Positions 1 through 8,506 of a DNA stretch of 64,000 nt are shown here, piece after piece (the first letter of the stretch is position 1; every line of letters starts with the position of its first letter). Both the position numbers and the translations under genes were made by a program. This DNA is from Rossellomorea marisflavi. GTDB lineage: Bacteria > Bacillota > Bacilli > Bacillales > Bacillaceae_B. The stretch is from NCBI RefSeq assembly GCF_009806575.1, contig NZ_CP047095.1, positions 3,414,001 to 3,478,000 of the forward strand, read 5' to 3'. The notes beneath the pieces were generated by a model. It was not told the origin of the DNA. It searched no databases and saw only the letters and a program-made list of their open reading frames with translations.

Positions 1-15
1 TCCTCCGTCATTCTT

Positions 16-192
16 CTATATATTAGCATGCACTTTTCGATCGAGTGCAGCAATCATCCTGCGGCTTTCCCTATAATCCTTCTCTCTCTGCTTCTCTACT
101 TGCATCCGAACTTCATGCTTTCGTTTGTACACCTCGTACCCTACTCCGTGGGCTCCATGCATGGCCTTTTCCATTTCGCTTGTGTACGACAT
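16..192 (-). CDS. Small charged hypothetical protein (58 aa)
   Basis: An ATG-to-TAG frame of 59 codons lies on the minus strand. The protein is rich in Lys, Arg, Glu and Met, has no membrane segment, and its central part (EVRMQVEKQREKDY) looks helical. A stop codon nine codons upstream limits the start. No good ribosome binding site sits directly before the ATG; an AAAGGA lies about 25 bases upstream, which is too far. I do not recognise the family. The next inner Met (MEKAMHG) could be the true start. It may be genuine because its composition is protein-like and the opposite-strand frame is not. Confidence 0.35.
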   Translation of the reverse strand: MSYTSEMEKAMHGAHGVGYEVYKRKHEVRMQVEKQREKDYRESRRMIAALDRKVHANI

Positions 193-433
193 ACTGTCAA
201 GAGAGTCGATAGTGAATCATTCCTTTCAGGTTTTTGTGTTACTCATTAAGGATACTACCCTGCCATTCTTTTGCCAAAACGTGTGTGGGGTGATTTTTTG
301 AGAAAATCATCCTTCACTCCTGTTCTGCACTAAATTGTCAGACTTTCTTACACGTTTCCGCCTGTATCCTCCTGAAAGGAGTTCATCCTCTTTGAAAAGC
401 GAAAAAAGAGAGTCCGAAGACCCTCCTTTCCGT

Positions 434-799
434 TTAATGCTTCAGTTCATTGAGATCGTGCATGGATTGTTGTACAAGCGTGACAGCCTGGCTCATGGCT
501 GCACCGCCGCCGAATGCAGCGGTCACACCCACGGCTTCAAGGATTTCTTCTTCCGTACACCCTTGATCGAGACAGCCCTTTGTATGGTAGATGATGCAGT
601 ACTCATCTTGAGAATACAAACTGATGCCAAGGGCGATCAGCTGCTTCTCTTTCTTCGATAGTACTCCTTCACGGAAACAATGCTCCGTGAAAGCATTGTA
701 TTGTTGCGCCAGCTCCGGCATTTTTTCAGTGAAGATCCCGAGCCCCGTCTTGTAATCGAGCAGGGCCGCTTCCGTTGTATTTCTAGGCTCTACCTGCAT
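434..799 (-). CDS. Carboxymuconolactone decarboxylase / AhpD-like protein
   Basis: A 121-residue all-helical protein of the CMD/AhpD family. The family signature is around residues 65-90: DEYCIIYH followed by a Gly-rich helix and EEILEAV. C68 and H72 form the CxxxH part of the AhpD-type ExxCxxCxxxH motif. The position of the first Cys of the redox CxxC pair is Asp (D65), so a classical AhpD disulfide cycle is unlikely. A single-Cys protein of this kind could be a peroxidase helper, a decarboxylase-like enzyme or a structural relative. It is a separate unit on the same strand as metQ, downstream of it. The family call is good; the activity is open. Confidence 0.8.
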   Translation of the reverse strand: MQVEPRNTTEAALLDYKTGLGIFTEKMPELAQQYNAFTEHCFREGVLSKKEKQLIALGISLYSQDEYCIIYHTKGCLDQGCTEEEILEAVGVTAAFGGGAAMSQAVTLVQQSMHDLNELKH

Positions 800-873
800 T
801 CACTTTCAGCTCCATTCTAATTCGAGTGATCGAAAATAGTATGAGCTTATTGCAAAAAGATTATGTTTGGTAT

Positions 874-1701
874 TTATTCTTTGACCGGAACGACGGACCC
901 TTTCCACTCTTTATTGATGAAGTCCTGGATCTCATCAGACTGGAGCACCTTGACAAGCTCCTTGATCTCTTTTTTGTTTTCATCACCTTTTTTGACTGCA
1001 ATGATGTTCACATACGGTGAATCCTTGTCTTCGATGGCAATGGAATCCTTGACCGGATCCAGTCCGCTATCGATGGCATAGTTGGAGTTGATGACGACGG
1101 CATCGCCTTCCTCGTTATTGTAAAGCTGAGTAAGAAGCGCCGGCTCATATTCGTAGTCAAATTTCAGCTTTTTAGGATTTTCGGCGATATCATCCAGTGT
1201 TGCTTGGGTTTTATCGATTCCATCCTTCAGTTTGATCAGCCCGTTTGCTTCAAGCAGGGTAAGGATCCTTCCGTGTTCTGCCACGGAGTTACTGAATAGA
1301 ATGGTTCCGCCTTCCGGGATATCTTTAAGGGATTTATGCTTCTTCGAGTAGACAGCCATCGGTTCAATGTGAATTCCGCCGGCACTGACGAAATCATATC
1401 CGTGTTCTTTCTTTTGCCCCTCAAGGTAAGGAATGTGCTGGAAGTAGTTCGCATCCAGGTCCCCGCTGTCCAGATCTTTATTCGGAAGTACGTAATCCTG
1501 ATACGTCTCGATCTTCAGGTCGATCCCTTCTTTTTCAAGGATCGGTTTTGCTTCTTCCAGAATCTCAGCATGAGGGACGTTAGATGCTCCGACCACGAGT
1601 TCCTTTGAATCGCCTGAGCTACCGTTGCTCCCGCTGGTTCCGCATGCTGCCAATCCTACAATACTTGCTGCTGCAATCGTGCCCACTAACCATTTTTTCA
1701 T
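874..1701 (-). CDS. metQ: Methionine ABC transporter substrate-binding lipoprotein MetQ
   Basis: A 275-residue NlpA/MetQ lipoprotein that binds methionine outside the membrane for the MetNP importer. It has a Lys-containing signal peptide and a lipobox LAAC with acylated Cys at residue 20, followed by a Ser/Gly linker and the periplasmic-binding-type fold typical of the NlpA family. The start has AAGGAGAG seven bases upstream. It is the last gene of metN-metP-metQ, 16 bases after metP, the same order as B. subtilis yusC-yusB-yusA. Expression should fall when SAM is high, through the riboswitch before metN. Confidence 0.95.
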   Translation of the reverse strand: MKKWLVGTIAAASIVGLAACGTSGSNGSSGDSKELVVGASNVPHAEILEEAKPILEKEGIDLKIETYQDYVLPNKDLDSGDLDANYFQHIPYLEGQKKEHGYDFVSAGGIHIEPMAVYSKKHKSLKDIPEGGTILFSNSVAEHGRILTLLEANGLIKLKDGIDKTQATLDDIAENPKKLKFDYEYEPALLTQLYNNEEGDAVVINSNYAIDSGLDPVKDSIAIEDKDSPYVNIIAVKKGDENKKEIKELVKVLQSDEIQDFINKEWKGSVVPVKE

Positions 1702-1717
1702 CTGATTTCTCTCCTTT

Positions 1718-2386
1718 TTATCGTTTATCTATTTTATTGGTGAAATAATCACCGACAAGCTGAATGATGAATACAAGAACCAGGATCAAGATGGTCGCCG
1801 CCAGGGTGACATCGGTCCTGCTGCGCTGGAATCCGTCCAGGAAAGCAAGGTTTCCCAGTCCCCCTGCACCGATGACGCCCGCCATTGCGGTGTAACCGAC
1901 TAATGCGATGGCCGTCACTGTGATTCCGGAGATGAGGGCAGGCATGGATTCAGGAAGAAGGACCTTCATGATGATGGTGCTCGTTTTTGCTCCCATCGCT
2001 TTTGCCGCCTCGATGACCCCTTTATTGACTTCGCGCAGGGCGATCTCGACCATGCGGGCATAGAACGGGGCAGCCCCGATGATCAAAGCAGGCAACGCTG
2101 CGTTCGCCCCTCGGATCGTACCAATCAACACTTTGGTGAAGGGGATCAACAGGACGATCAGGATGATGAAGGGGATCGACCGGAAGACATTGACCACAGC
2201 GTTGGTGATGGAATAGGCCACCTTATTTTCCCAGATGTTCCCTTTTGATGTGAGGAACAATAAAATCCCTAGTGCGAGCCCGAGGACAAATGTTACGATC
2301 ACCGACATACCAGTCATATACAGGGTCTCAAGAGTGGCTTCCCACATCTTTTCCCAATCGACGTTCGGAAAGATTTTCTCGATCAT
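1718..2386 (-). CDS. metP: Methionine ABC transporter permease MetP (MetI)
   Basis: A 222-residue inner-membrane permease of the methionine importer with about five hydrophobic segments. The conserved ABC-permease coupling loop (EAAKAMGAKTSTII, about residues 137-150) contacts the ATPase MetN. The start codon overlaps the metN stop as ATGA, which indicates translational coupling, and metQ follows 16 bases later. Size and layout match the MetI/MetP family. Confidence 0.95.
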   Translation of the reverse strand: MIEKIFPNVDWEKMWEATLETLYMTGMSVIVTFVLGLALGILLFLTSKGNIWENKVAYSITNAVVNVFRSIPFIILIVLLIPFTKVLIGTIRGANAALPALIIGAAPFYARMVEIALREVNKGVIEAAKAMGAKTSTIIMKVLLPESMPALISGITVTAIALVGYTAMAGVIGAGGLGNLAFLDGFQRSRTDVTLAATILILVLVFIIQLVGDYFTNKIDKR

Positions 2387-3393
2387 CGCTCCATCACCTC
2401 CACTTTCACCGATTGTTCTTCAGCGAAGGCGACCGCCTGATCGAGGATTTCACGTTCACCCTTCAGATGGATGAACAGCGTGCCGAATGCTCCTTTTTGA
2501 GTTTGCGAAATCTGGCCCTGAAGGATGTTCACCTCAAGATCGAACCTTCGGATCAGTGAGGTGATGAGAGGCTGATCCGTACCGCTTCCAACGAATGTAA
2601 GCTTCAACACTTTCCCATCCGGATACTGATCGAGGATGTCATCCGACTCCTGCTGCTGTGCGACCTCTTTCACGAAGCGCTTCGTCACTTCCTGACGCGG
2701 ATTACGGAATACCTCTAGGACATCCCCCTCTTCGACCACTTTTCCCGCTTCCATGACCGCCACCCTGTGACAGATTTTACGGATGACGTGCATTTCGTGG
2801 GTGATGAGGACGATGGTGAGCCCAAGACGCTCATTGATATCAACAAGAAGATCCAGGATGCTGTCCGTGGTTTGGGGATCCAGTGCGGACGTAGCTTCAT
2901 CACATAGGAGCACCTTCGGATCATTCGCAAGTGCCCTTGCAATCCCGACGCGCTGCTTCTGACCTCCACTGAGTTGCGCCGGATAAGCATCCCCCCTGCC
3001 TTCAAGTCCTACCAGATGGAGAAGTTCATTCGCCTTCCTGATCCGTTCTCCTCTTGGCACTCCGGCTATCTCGAGTGGGAACTGGATGTTTTCAAGTACC
3101 GTACGGGACCAAAGGAGATTGAAATGTTGAAAGATCATCCCCATGGACTGCCGGGCTTCACGGAGTTTACGTCCCTTCGCCTTTGATATCACTTGACCGT
3201 TCACATCCACAGATCCATCAGTGGGTAGCTCGAGCCCATTCAGCATCCGGATCAACGTGCTCTTTCCTGCACCGCTGTACCCGATGACACCGAAGATTTC
3301 CCCATCCTTGATGGTCATATCCACCCCATCGACAGCTGACACCGTACCATTTTTGGTTTGAAAGATTTTTTTTACATCAGAAATCGTAATCAT
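2383..3393 (-). CDS. metN: Methionine ABC transporter ATP-binding protein MetN
   Basis: A 336-residue ATPase powering methionine uptake. Walker A is GYSGAGKST (38-46), the ABC signature LSGGQ is at 141-145 and Walker B VLLCDE at 161-166. The C-terminal about 80 residues form the NIL regulatory domain that in MetN proteins binds methionine and causes trans-inhibition. The ATG has GAGGTGG nine bases upstream. It is the first gene of the operon, with a SAM-I riboswitch and terminator in the leader. Confidence 0.96.
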   Translation of the reverse strand: MITISDVKKIFQTKNGTVSAVDGVDMTIKDGEIFGVIGYSGAGKSTLIRMLNGLELPTDGSVDVNGQVISKAKGRKLREARQSMGMIFQHFNLLWSRTVLENIQFPLEIAGVPRGERIRKANELLHLVGLEGRGDAYPAQLSGGQKQRVGIARALANDPKVLLCDEATSALDPQTTDSILDLLVDINERLGLTIVLITHEMHVIRKICHRVAVMEAGKVVEEGDVLEVFRNPRQEVTKRFVKEVAQQQESDDILDQYPDGKVLKLTFVGSGTDQPLITSLIRRFDLEVNILQGQISQTQKGAFGTLFIHLKGEREILDQAVAFAEEQSVKVEVMER

Positions 3394-3490
3394 GTTGTAT
3401 CCACCTCGTCATCAGTAAAACCACCTGTTTACTAGGAATTATATCCAAATACGTCATTATTGTTAAAACATCCAACCTCATTTTTTGAAA

Positions 3491-3660
3491 AACAAAAATG
3501 CCTCCCTGCGATAAGCAGAAAGGCATACTATTTCAATAGTTGACTTTCCCTCATCTGTCGAAGCCTTCGCTTCGAGTGAATTGGCACCATTTCAATTTTA
3601 ATTGACGGTTGCCGGGTTTCATCGGGCACTTCCCTCCACCACTCTAAATAAGAGATAAAC
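3491..3660 (-). promoter_or_regulatory. SAM-I (S-box) riboswitch with terminator, controlling metNPQ
   Basis: On the minus strand the leader begins with the P1 strand CTCTTATTTAGAG (3654-3642), followed by GGAGGGA, the CCCGATGAAACCCGGCAACC core, then GGTGCCAATTC, and a P4 stem closed by a CTTCG-type loop. These are the conserved SAM-I elements in the right order. The expression platform is an intrinsic terminator: ATGCCT..CTGC pairing with GCAG..AGGCAT (3498-3526), followed by a T run. SAM binding is expected to favour termination. Confidence 0.96.
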
Positions 3661-3708
3661 GTTATTCAATTATTCATACTAAATACTCAGAAATTTGTTA
3701 CTAAACAG

Positions 3709-3737
3709 ATACTATCACCGAATAAACAAGGTGTCAA
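3709..3737 (-). promoter_or_regulatory. Sigma-A promoter of metNPQ
   Basis: Minus strand: -35 TTGACA at 3737-3732, a 17-base spacer, and -10 TAGTAT at 3714-3709. It lies about 50 bases before the S-box aptamer, as expected for a riboswitch leader. Confidence 0.75.
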
Positions 3738-3751
3738 TTCTTTTTTGCACA

Positions 3752-4105
3752 TTATACGCTCACTGGTTCGACCATGTGAAATCGGGTCAACCAAAGCACC
3801 GATTCAGCAAACAACAGATGCCGGTAACCTCCACGGACTTCGATTTCCTTTTTATCGACAAGGGAAGTCAATCGTTCATTCCCTTCAAGTAAAGCAATCA
3901 ACCGCCGGACATCTCCAGCCGTTATCGTCAGGTTGGGATCTGGGTGAGGATCGGGAAGTACGTTGCAGCCCTTATTAGAAATGGACAGACTGTGGCCGCT
4001 AGTGCCGCATTGGAAATGTAGGACGAACGGGGTGTCTGGAAATAACAATTGTAAGTGATACCTGGTCTCGCATTGATCTACGACTTTCTCTAAATACTCT
4101 CTCAT
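3752..4105 (-). CDS. yusD: YusD-like protein, SCP2-type sterol-carrier fold (tentative)
   Basis: A 117-residue protein in the yusD position of the B. subtilis gene order, between metN and yusE. The start is the ATG at 4105 (MREYLEK), which has GGAGGGG seven bases upstream; a longer frame to 4219 lacks a site. The C-terminal half (DPNLTITAGDVRRLIALL onward) has the pattern of SCP2-type lipid-binding domains. The function is not established. Synteny supports the name more strongly than any motif. Confidence 0.75.
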   Translation of the reverse strand: MREYLEKVVDQCETRYHLQLLFPDTPFVLHFQCGTSGHSLSISNKGCNVLPDPHPDPNLTITAGDVRRLIALLEGNERLTSLVDKKEIEVRGGYRHLLFAESVLWLTRFHMVEPVSV

Positions 4106-4322
4106 GCAACCCCTCCAGTATCTCGGATACTTAACTAATTCCACTATTGGATAGTTTATCCTCCTGTACTTTCTCGACAGATTGTGGACGCACTGTCGAA
4201 GGAAGGACCCAACAGACAATAAGTTGGCGGGTTCGCTTCATTTCCCGAGAAATATGTCCCGGTATGTAGAAAAGTCGCAGTAGTTTCCGTGAGAATCTTT
4301 CAGTTTCTATTACCATTCGAAC

Positions 4323-4345
4323 AAAAAAAAGGCCTTTTCGGCCCT
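4323..4345 (-). terminator. Terminator after yusE
   Basis: On the minus strand a short GGCC stem (GGCCGAAAAGGCC) is followed by eight T residues, directly after the yusE stop codon. Confidence 0.75.
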
Positions 4346-4657
4346 TTATGCTACCTTATTCAAAGCTTCATACAAAAACGGTACAGATTGAAACGCATAG
4401 ATCCGTTCCACCTCGACTCCATCTTTGAATAGCAGGAGGCAAGGAACGCTTTCGACCGCATGCTCTGTTGCAAATCCTGCCAGGTAATTCAGATTTGCCT
4501 TTGCAAAAACGAATGGTTGAGGCAGTTTCTCTACAATATCAATCATCCTACCTGCAACCTGGCAGGTGCCGCACATGGGGGTGTACAGATAGAGCGCAAG
4601 CAGTCTTTCATTCTCCCGTATCGTGTGCAGCGCTTCCTGGCTGTTCAACTCTTTCAA
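4346..4657 (-). CDS. yusE: Thioredoxin-like protein YusE
   Basis: A 103-residue thioredoxin fold with a CGTC active site (C29-C32) and a cis-Pro region (ESVPCLLLF). The Pro-less CGTC site suggests a redox potential unlike that of classical CGPC thioredoxin. The start is TTG, two bases after the yusF stop, with AAAGGAT upstream inside the yusF end, so the two genes are translationally linked. The position matches B. subtilis yusE. The substrate is unknown. Confidence 0.88.
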   Translation of the reverse strand: MKELNSQEALHTIRENERLLALYLYTPMCGTCQVAGRMIDIVEKLPQPFVFAKANLNYLAGFATEHAVESVPCLLLFKDGVEVERIYAFQSVPFLYEALNKVA

Positions 4658-4659
4658 AG

Positions 4660-5019
4660 CTAATTCATCCTTTTTCCAAGATATTGTTTGTGGACATCAA
4701 TGTTGGCTCCGATCAAGACGGAAGCGAGGTGATATTCAGGGGCAGCCGCCACTTCCTTGTACATCCTGTCGATATACAGGTGACCCGCTTCGGGGAACTC
4801 CCGCTTGAATTGCTTGCGGAGTTTCTCACCGGCTTCATCGGCATCCACCAAGATGTATACATCCCTGTCGAATAATGAATCGATTAGTTCGTCCATTTTG
4901 GTCAGACTGATCGTACCATTGGTACAGATGATTTCTACGGGCTCACTGATGATATCTTTAACCTTTCGTTTGTCGGATGTCCCTTCTACGATCAGAACTT
5001 TTTCATCCACGACTTCCAT
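4660..5019 (-). CDS. yusF: Toprim domain protein YusF
   Basis: A 119-residue stand-alone Toprim domain like RNase M5 and small primase-like proteins. The metal-binding Glu is in VEGTSDK (E12) and the DxD pair in ILVDADEAG (D59, D61). These acidic residues bind Mg2+ in Toprim nucleases, primases and topoisomerases. The start is the ATG at 5019 with AAGGTG six bases upstream; an upstream GTG at 5028 lacks a site. It is coupled to yusE. The nucleic-acid substrate is unknown. Confidence 0.88.
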   Translation of the reverse strand: MEVVDEKVLIVEGTSDKRKVKDIISEPVEIICTNGTISLTKMDELIDSLFDRDVYILVDADEAGEKLRKQFKREFPEAGHLYIDRMYKEVAAAPEYHLASVLIGANIDVHKQYLGKRMN

Positions 5020-5127
5020 GACAATCACCTTGACTTTCAGTGAAGTAGTAAAAGATTTGATGGATCCACTTATTATCTCTATTTTCTCATGTCAGTGGGA
5101 TTTTGCAAAGGATTTGATCCAAAAGAA

Positions 5128-5150
5128 CACCGGGGGTGATCCCCCGATGT
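5128..5150 (-). terminator. Weak hairpin after yusG
   Basis: On the minus strand GGGGGATCACCCCC forms a compact GC stem just past the yusG stop, followed by a poor T tract (GTGTTCTTTT). It is probably a weak terminator or an mRNA 3' end stabiliser. Confidence 0.45.
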
Positions 5151-5154
5151 CATT

Positions 5155-5388
5155 CTAACACCATCCACCTTCATCGCAATCCGTATAGCGGGCATCATGC
5201 CCTTCTGATGAGGTATAGCTCTGGTAGATTTTGTTTTCTTTCGCCTCGAAATTCGGCTGCATGCTGATCCCCTCCAACGAAAGGGGGACTTTCCCGATTG
5301 ACTGGTTATCGAGGAACAGCTCAATGGAGCCATCCTTCACTTTTCCAATGACACGATCGGTCACATCGGCCTGTTTGGGTGTAAGCAT
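5155..5388 (-). CDS. yusG: YusG-family protein (DUF2553-like)
   Basis: A 77-residue protein in the yusG position between yusF and gcvH. It has an N-terminal small beta-rich part (VTDRVIGKV..IELFL) and an unusual tail, YTDCDEGGWC, with two Cys. Two further ATG codons lie just upstream (5397 and 5394), but AAAGG sits nine bases before the ATG at 5388. The function is unknown. The Cys-containing C-terminus could bind metal or form a disulfide; that is inference only. Confidence 0.8.
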   Translation of the reverse strand: MLTPKQADVTDRVIGKVKDGSIELFLDNQSIGKVPLSLEGISMQPNFEAKENKIYQSYTSSEGHDARYTDCDEGGWC

Positions 5389-5436
5389 GACCATCATCCT
5401 TTCCTTAAAGGTTGAATTTATCTTGCCCCTCCGGAT

Positions 5437-5470
5437 AAAAAAACACCTTGAGAATTTATCCCAAGGTGTT
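5437..5470 (-). terminator. Terminator after gcvH
   Basis: On the minus strand AACACCTT pairs with AAGGTGTT around a 13-base loop and runs into seven T residues. It overlaps the region just after the gcvH stop codon. Confidence 0.85.
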
Positions 5471-5476
5471 CCTGTT

Positions 5477-5860
5477 TTAGCCTTCGTTGATCATTTTATC
5501 GTATTCTTCAGATGTCATCAGTTTGTCCACTTCACCAGCGTCTGAAGGTTCCACAACAACCATCCATGCTTTCTCGTATGGAGATTCGTTGACGAATTCA
5601 GGGCTGTCAGACAGGTCTTCGTTCACTTCGACCACTTTTCCTGATACAGGAGCGTAAAGTTCAGAAACGGTCTTGACCGATTCAACGCTTCCGAAAGGCT
5701 CGTTCGCTTTGACTTCATCGCCGACTTCCGGCAGCTCGACAAAGACGATGTCACCAAGTTCTGATTGTGCGAATGCTGTGATTCCGATTCGGACGTTACC
5801 GCCTTCGGACTTTACCCATTCATGTTCTTCTGAATAACGCAGTTCTTTCGGTGTGCTCAT
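5477..5860 (-). CDS. gcvH: Glycine cleavage system H protein
   Basis: A 127-residue lipoyl carrier protein. The lipoylation site is K63 in SVKTVSE within the usual biotinyl/lipoyl beta-barrel. GcvH shuttles the aminomethyl group between the P, T and L proteins. In Bacillus it is also the entry point for lipoate relay to other enzymes, which may explain why it stands apart from gcvT-gcvP. GGAGGGA precedes the ATG. Length and sequence are typical. Confidence 0.97.
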   Translation of the reverse strand: MSTPKELRYSEEHEWVKSEGGNVRIGITAFAQSELGDIVFVELPEVGDEVKANEPFGSVESVKTVSELYAPVSGKVVEVNEDLSDSPEFVNESPYEKAWMVVVEPSDAGEVDKLMTSEEYDKMINEG

Positions 5861-5955
5861 CTTTATCCCTCCACATGCTAGTTATACAAACTAATATTGA
5901 CACATTCTTTAAGAGAAAAGCAAGGAAGTCTTGCACAAATATTCTGTTGCTTCCA

Positions 5956-6312
5956 TTACTTCCAAGCATCTTCAAACGTTTCTTCCTTGAAGCCGAGGGT
6001 CACCTTTTGACCATTGGTCGTGAGGGGGCGCTTGATCAGCATCCCATCTGAAGCCAGTAGTTCGAGGAGTTCGTCGTCTGAGGCGGTATTTATCTTGTCT
6101 TTCAAGCCTAATTCCCTGTATTTCATGCCGCTTGTATTGAAGAATTTTTTCAGGGGCAGTCCGCTTTTTTCATAAAGTTCTTTCAGCGTTTCCTTAGACG
6201 GTGGCTCCTCGACAATATGTATTTCGTTGAAGTCAACATCTTCTTGTTCAAGCCATTTTTTCGCCTTGCGGCATGTCCCGCATTTAGGGTAGGAATAGAA
6301 TGTGATTGCCAT
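5956..6312 (-). CDS. yusI: ArsC/Spx-family protein YusI
   Basis: A 118-residue thioredoxin-fold protein of the arsenate reductase/Spx superfamily. It has a CGTC motif (C11-C14) in strand one and the family's RPL segment (IKRPLTTNG, near residue 90). The start is the ATG at 6312 with AAAGGTGG upstream; a frame open to 6417 lacks a site. The position matches B. subtilis yusI between gcvH and fadE. It is shorter than Spx, and whether it binds RNA polymerase or reduces a substrate cannot be told from sequence. Confidence 0.88.
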   Translation of the reverse strand: MAITFYSYPKCGTCRKAKKWLEQEDVDFNEIHIVEEPPSKETLKELYEKSGLPLKKFFNTSGMKYRELGLKDKINTASDDELLELLASDGMLIKRPLTTNGQKVTLGFKEETFEDAWK

Positions 6313-6623
6313 TGTTTTCACCACCTTTCGTTTGAGTGCTTTCCTCTTCATTATATCCGTTTTTGTCCTTGGCGAACAATACCGGCTGTCGAATGTTGTA
6401 GAGAAATGACCGGCCATTATGGTCTGTTACATTTAATGAGAGATTTTCCTTCCTCAGCTATCCTGTTATTGCGCAACCTGCACACGTTCCCGCCTGGAGT
6501 GTCTCTCCCGCAGTTATCACATTGGGGCGAAATGGGGTGATGGTTGAACATGCTCTGCATGAAGTGACATTCTGTTCTGCATACCGGGCTCTTTCTCGAT
6601 TTTCACACTCTATATGCCTCCAT
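6313..6623. other. Intergenic stretch between yusI and the fadE terminator
   Basis: About 310 bases with no convincing coding frame; short frames on either strand lack ribosome binding sites. The yusI promoter is presumably here, but I could not pick a clear -35/-10 pair. Confidence 0.5.
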
Positions 6624-6650
6624 GAAAAAGGGGCTGCATACAGGCAGCCC
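6624..6650 (-). terminator. Terminator of the fadN-fadA-fadE operon
   Basis: On the minus strand GGGCTGC pairs with GCAGCCC around a 7-base loop and is followed by CTTTTTC, nine bases after the fadE stop. Confidence 0.85.
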
Positions 6651-6658
6651 TCTTCTCC

Positions 6659-8443
6659 TTACACGATATATTTTTCGGCGTCGATCAGTTTCACGGATGC
6701 ATCGCGTTTGAGGGCGATGACGTTGACCGGCGTGTGGCGGGTGAATTTTTTCAAGGCCGACAGCATGATGCGGAGCGTGTCCCCTGATTCCGTCGCCACC
6801 AACGTTTCTTTTGCATGCTGCTCGATTTTATTGAAAGCCTCCTGACAGAAGATCTGCGTGTAAAGATGCTTCTGCTTGGCTTTCTCCAAACCGGCCGATG
6901 CAATTGCTTTTTCGGTTCTCAGTACCACGGATTCCATTGCATATGCTTCTGAGACGATGTCGGCGATATTCACAAGGACCTCCTGCTCTTTCTCCAGGTC
7001 CTTACCGAATTTTTGTGCTGCAAGTCCCGCAAGCATCAGGCCGATCTTTTTCGCATTGCGTACAAGATACTTTTCTTGTGCAAGAGGCTCGTCGCTCACT
7101 TCTTCAGGCATAAGCATCATCAGTTCTTCCTGCAGGGCCTGTGCTTTTTGAAGGAGTGGAAGTTCACCTTTCATGGCTTTTCGCAAATAGGTGCCTGGTA
7201 CAAGGAGGCGATTGATCTCGTTCGTCCCCTCGAAGATCCGGTTGATGCGGGAATCCCTGTAGAGTCGCTCGATTTCATATTCCTGCATGAACCCGTAACC
7301 ACCGTGAAGCTGGACGCCTTCATCCACGATGTAGTCCAGCACTTCCGTACCGAAGAATTTATTGAGTGAGCATTCGATCGCATATTCCGCAATGGATTTG
7401 GCCACTTCAGACCCGTTTTTGACTTCTTCATCAGAGAGCTTGCTCATCCGGTCCTCGAAGAGACCGACCGTACGGTAGACGGAGCTTTCTGCGGCATATA
7501 GCTTGGATGCCATCGTTGAAAGCTTTTCTTTTGTCAGGTTGAAAGAGGAGATTGGCGTCTTGAACTGCTGACGCTGATTCGTATAGGCAACCGTTACTTC
7601 AAGCGCACGCTTGCTCGCTCCGACTGCCCCCACCCCAAGCTTATAACGGCCGATGTTGAGGATGTTGAATGCGATGATGTGCCCTTTCCCTGCCTGACCA
7701 AGAAGGTTTTCAACCGGTACTTCTGCATCTTCAAGGATCAGCGTACGGGTGGAGGAACTCTTAATTCCCATCTTCTTCTCTTCCGGCCCTGTGGATACGC
7801 CAGGGAAATCTTTCTCTACGATGAAGGCAGAGAATTGCTCCCCATCGATCTTGGCGTATACGATGAAGACATCGGCAAACGCTGAGTTTGTGATCCACTG
7901 TTTCTCTCCGTTCAATACGTAATGAGTCCCGGCTTCGTTCAGCTTGGCCGTCGTTTTGGCCCCCAGTGCATCAGATCCGGATCCAGGCTCTGTCAGGGCG
8001 TACGCTGCAAGTTTTTCTCCCGTGGAAAGAGGCGGCAGATACTTTGTTTTCTGATCTTCATTCCCGAAGAGGACGATTGGAAGAGAACCGATCCCGACGT
8101 GGGCACCGTGGGAAATCGAGAATCCTCCTGCTCTGGACATACGCTCTGCAATCAGGGCTGAACTTACTTTATCGAGGCCGAGTCCGCCATACTCCTCTGG
8201 TACATCGGCACCGAGTAGTCCCAGTTCACCCGCTTCTTTCAACAAACGCACGGAGTGATCGAACTCGTGGTTTTCAAGATTCTCGATGACAGGAACGACT
8301 TCGTTCAGTACGTAGTCCTCCGTCGTCTTGGCGATCATTTTGTGCTCATCGCTGTAGTCTTCAGGCGTGAACACCTGCTCATACGTAACATCTTCAATCA
8401 GGAAGCTTCCGCCTTTGATCAATTTATCTGTTTGATTTGCCAT
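6659..8443 (-). CDS. fadE: Acyl-CoA dehydrogenase FadE
   Basis: A 594-residue FAD enzyme that oxidises acyl-CoA to trans-2-enoyl-CoA, the first beta-oxidation step. The core domain shows ALTEPGSGSDA near the flavin and RIFEGTNEINR, whose Glu is the expected catalytic base. About 160 extra C-terminal residues form a helical extension, as in very-long-chain acyl-CoA dehydrogenases and B. subtilis FadE. The ATG at 8443 has GGAGGAG upstream. It is the last gene of fadN-fadA-fadE, 63 bases after fadA. Confidence 0.95.
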   Translation of the reverse strand: MANQTDKLIKGGSFLIEDVTYEQVFTPEDYSDEHKMIAKTTEDYVLNEVVPVIENLENHEFDHSVRLLKEAGELGLLGADVPEEYGGLGLDKVSSALIAERMSRAGGFSISHGAHVGIGSLPIVLFGNEDQKTKYLPPLSTGEKLAAYALTEPGSGSDALGAKTTAKLNEAGTHYVLNGEKQWITNSAFADVFIVYAKIDGEQFSAFIVEKDFPGVSTGPEEKKMGIKSSSTRTLILEDAEVPVENLLGQAGKGHIIAFNILNIGRYKLGVGAVGASKRALEVTVAYTNQRQQFKTPISSFNLTKEKLSTMASKLYAAESSVYRTVGLFEDRMSKLSDEEVKNGSEVAKSIAEYAIECSLNKFFGTEVLDYIVDEGVQLHGGYGFMQEYEIERLYRDSRINRIFEGTNEINRLLVPGTYLRKAMKGELPLLQKAQALQEELMMLMPEEVSDEPLAQEKYLVRNAKKIGLMLAGLAAQKFGKDLEKEQEVLVNIADIVSEAYAMESVVLRTEKAIASAGLEKAKQKHLYTQIFCQEAFNKIEQHAKETLVATESGDTLRIMLSALKKFTRHTPVNVIALKRDASVKLIDAEKYIV

Positions 8444-8506
8444 TTTGGTCTCCTCCAATTTCTCTGGTTTCATAGAATAGTGTGATTCTTCATTGGCTGA
8501 TACGCA

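Noticed and set aside
28..249. Plus-strand frame of 73 codons at the left edge
   Set aside because: No ribosome site, and the opposite strand carries a more protein-like charged frame.
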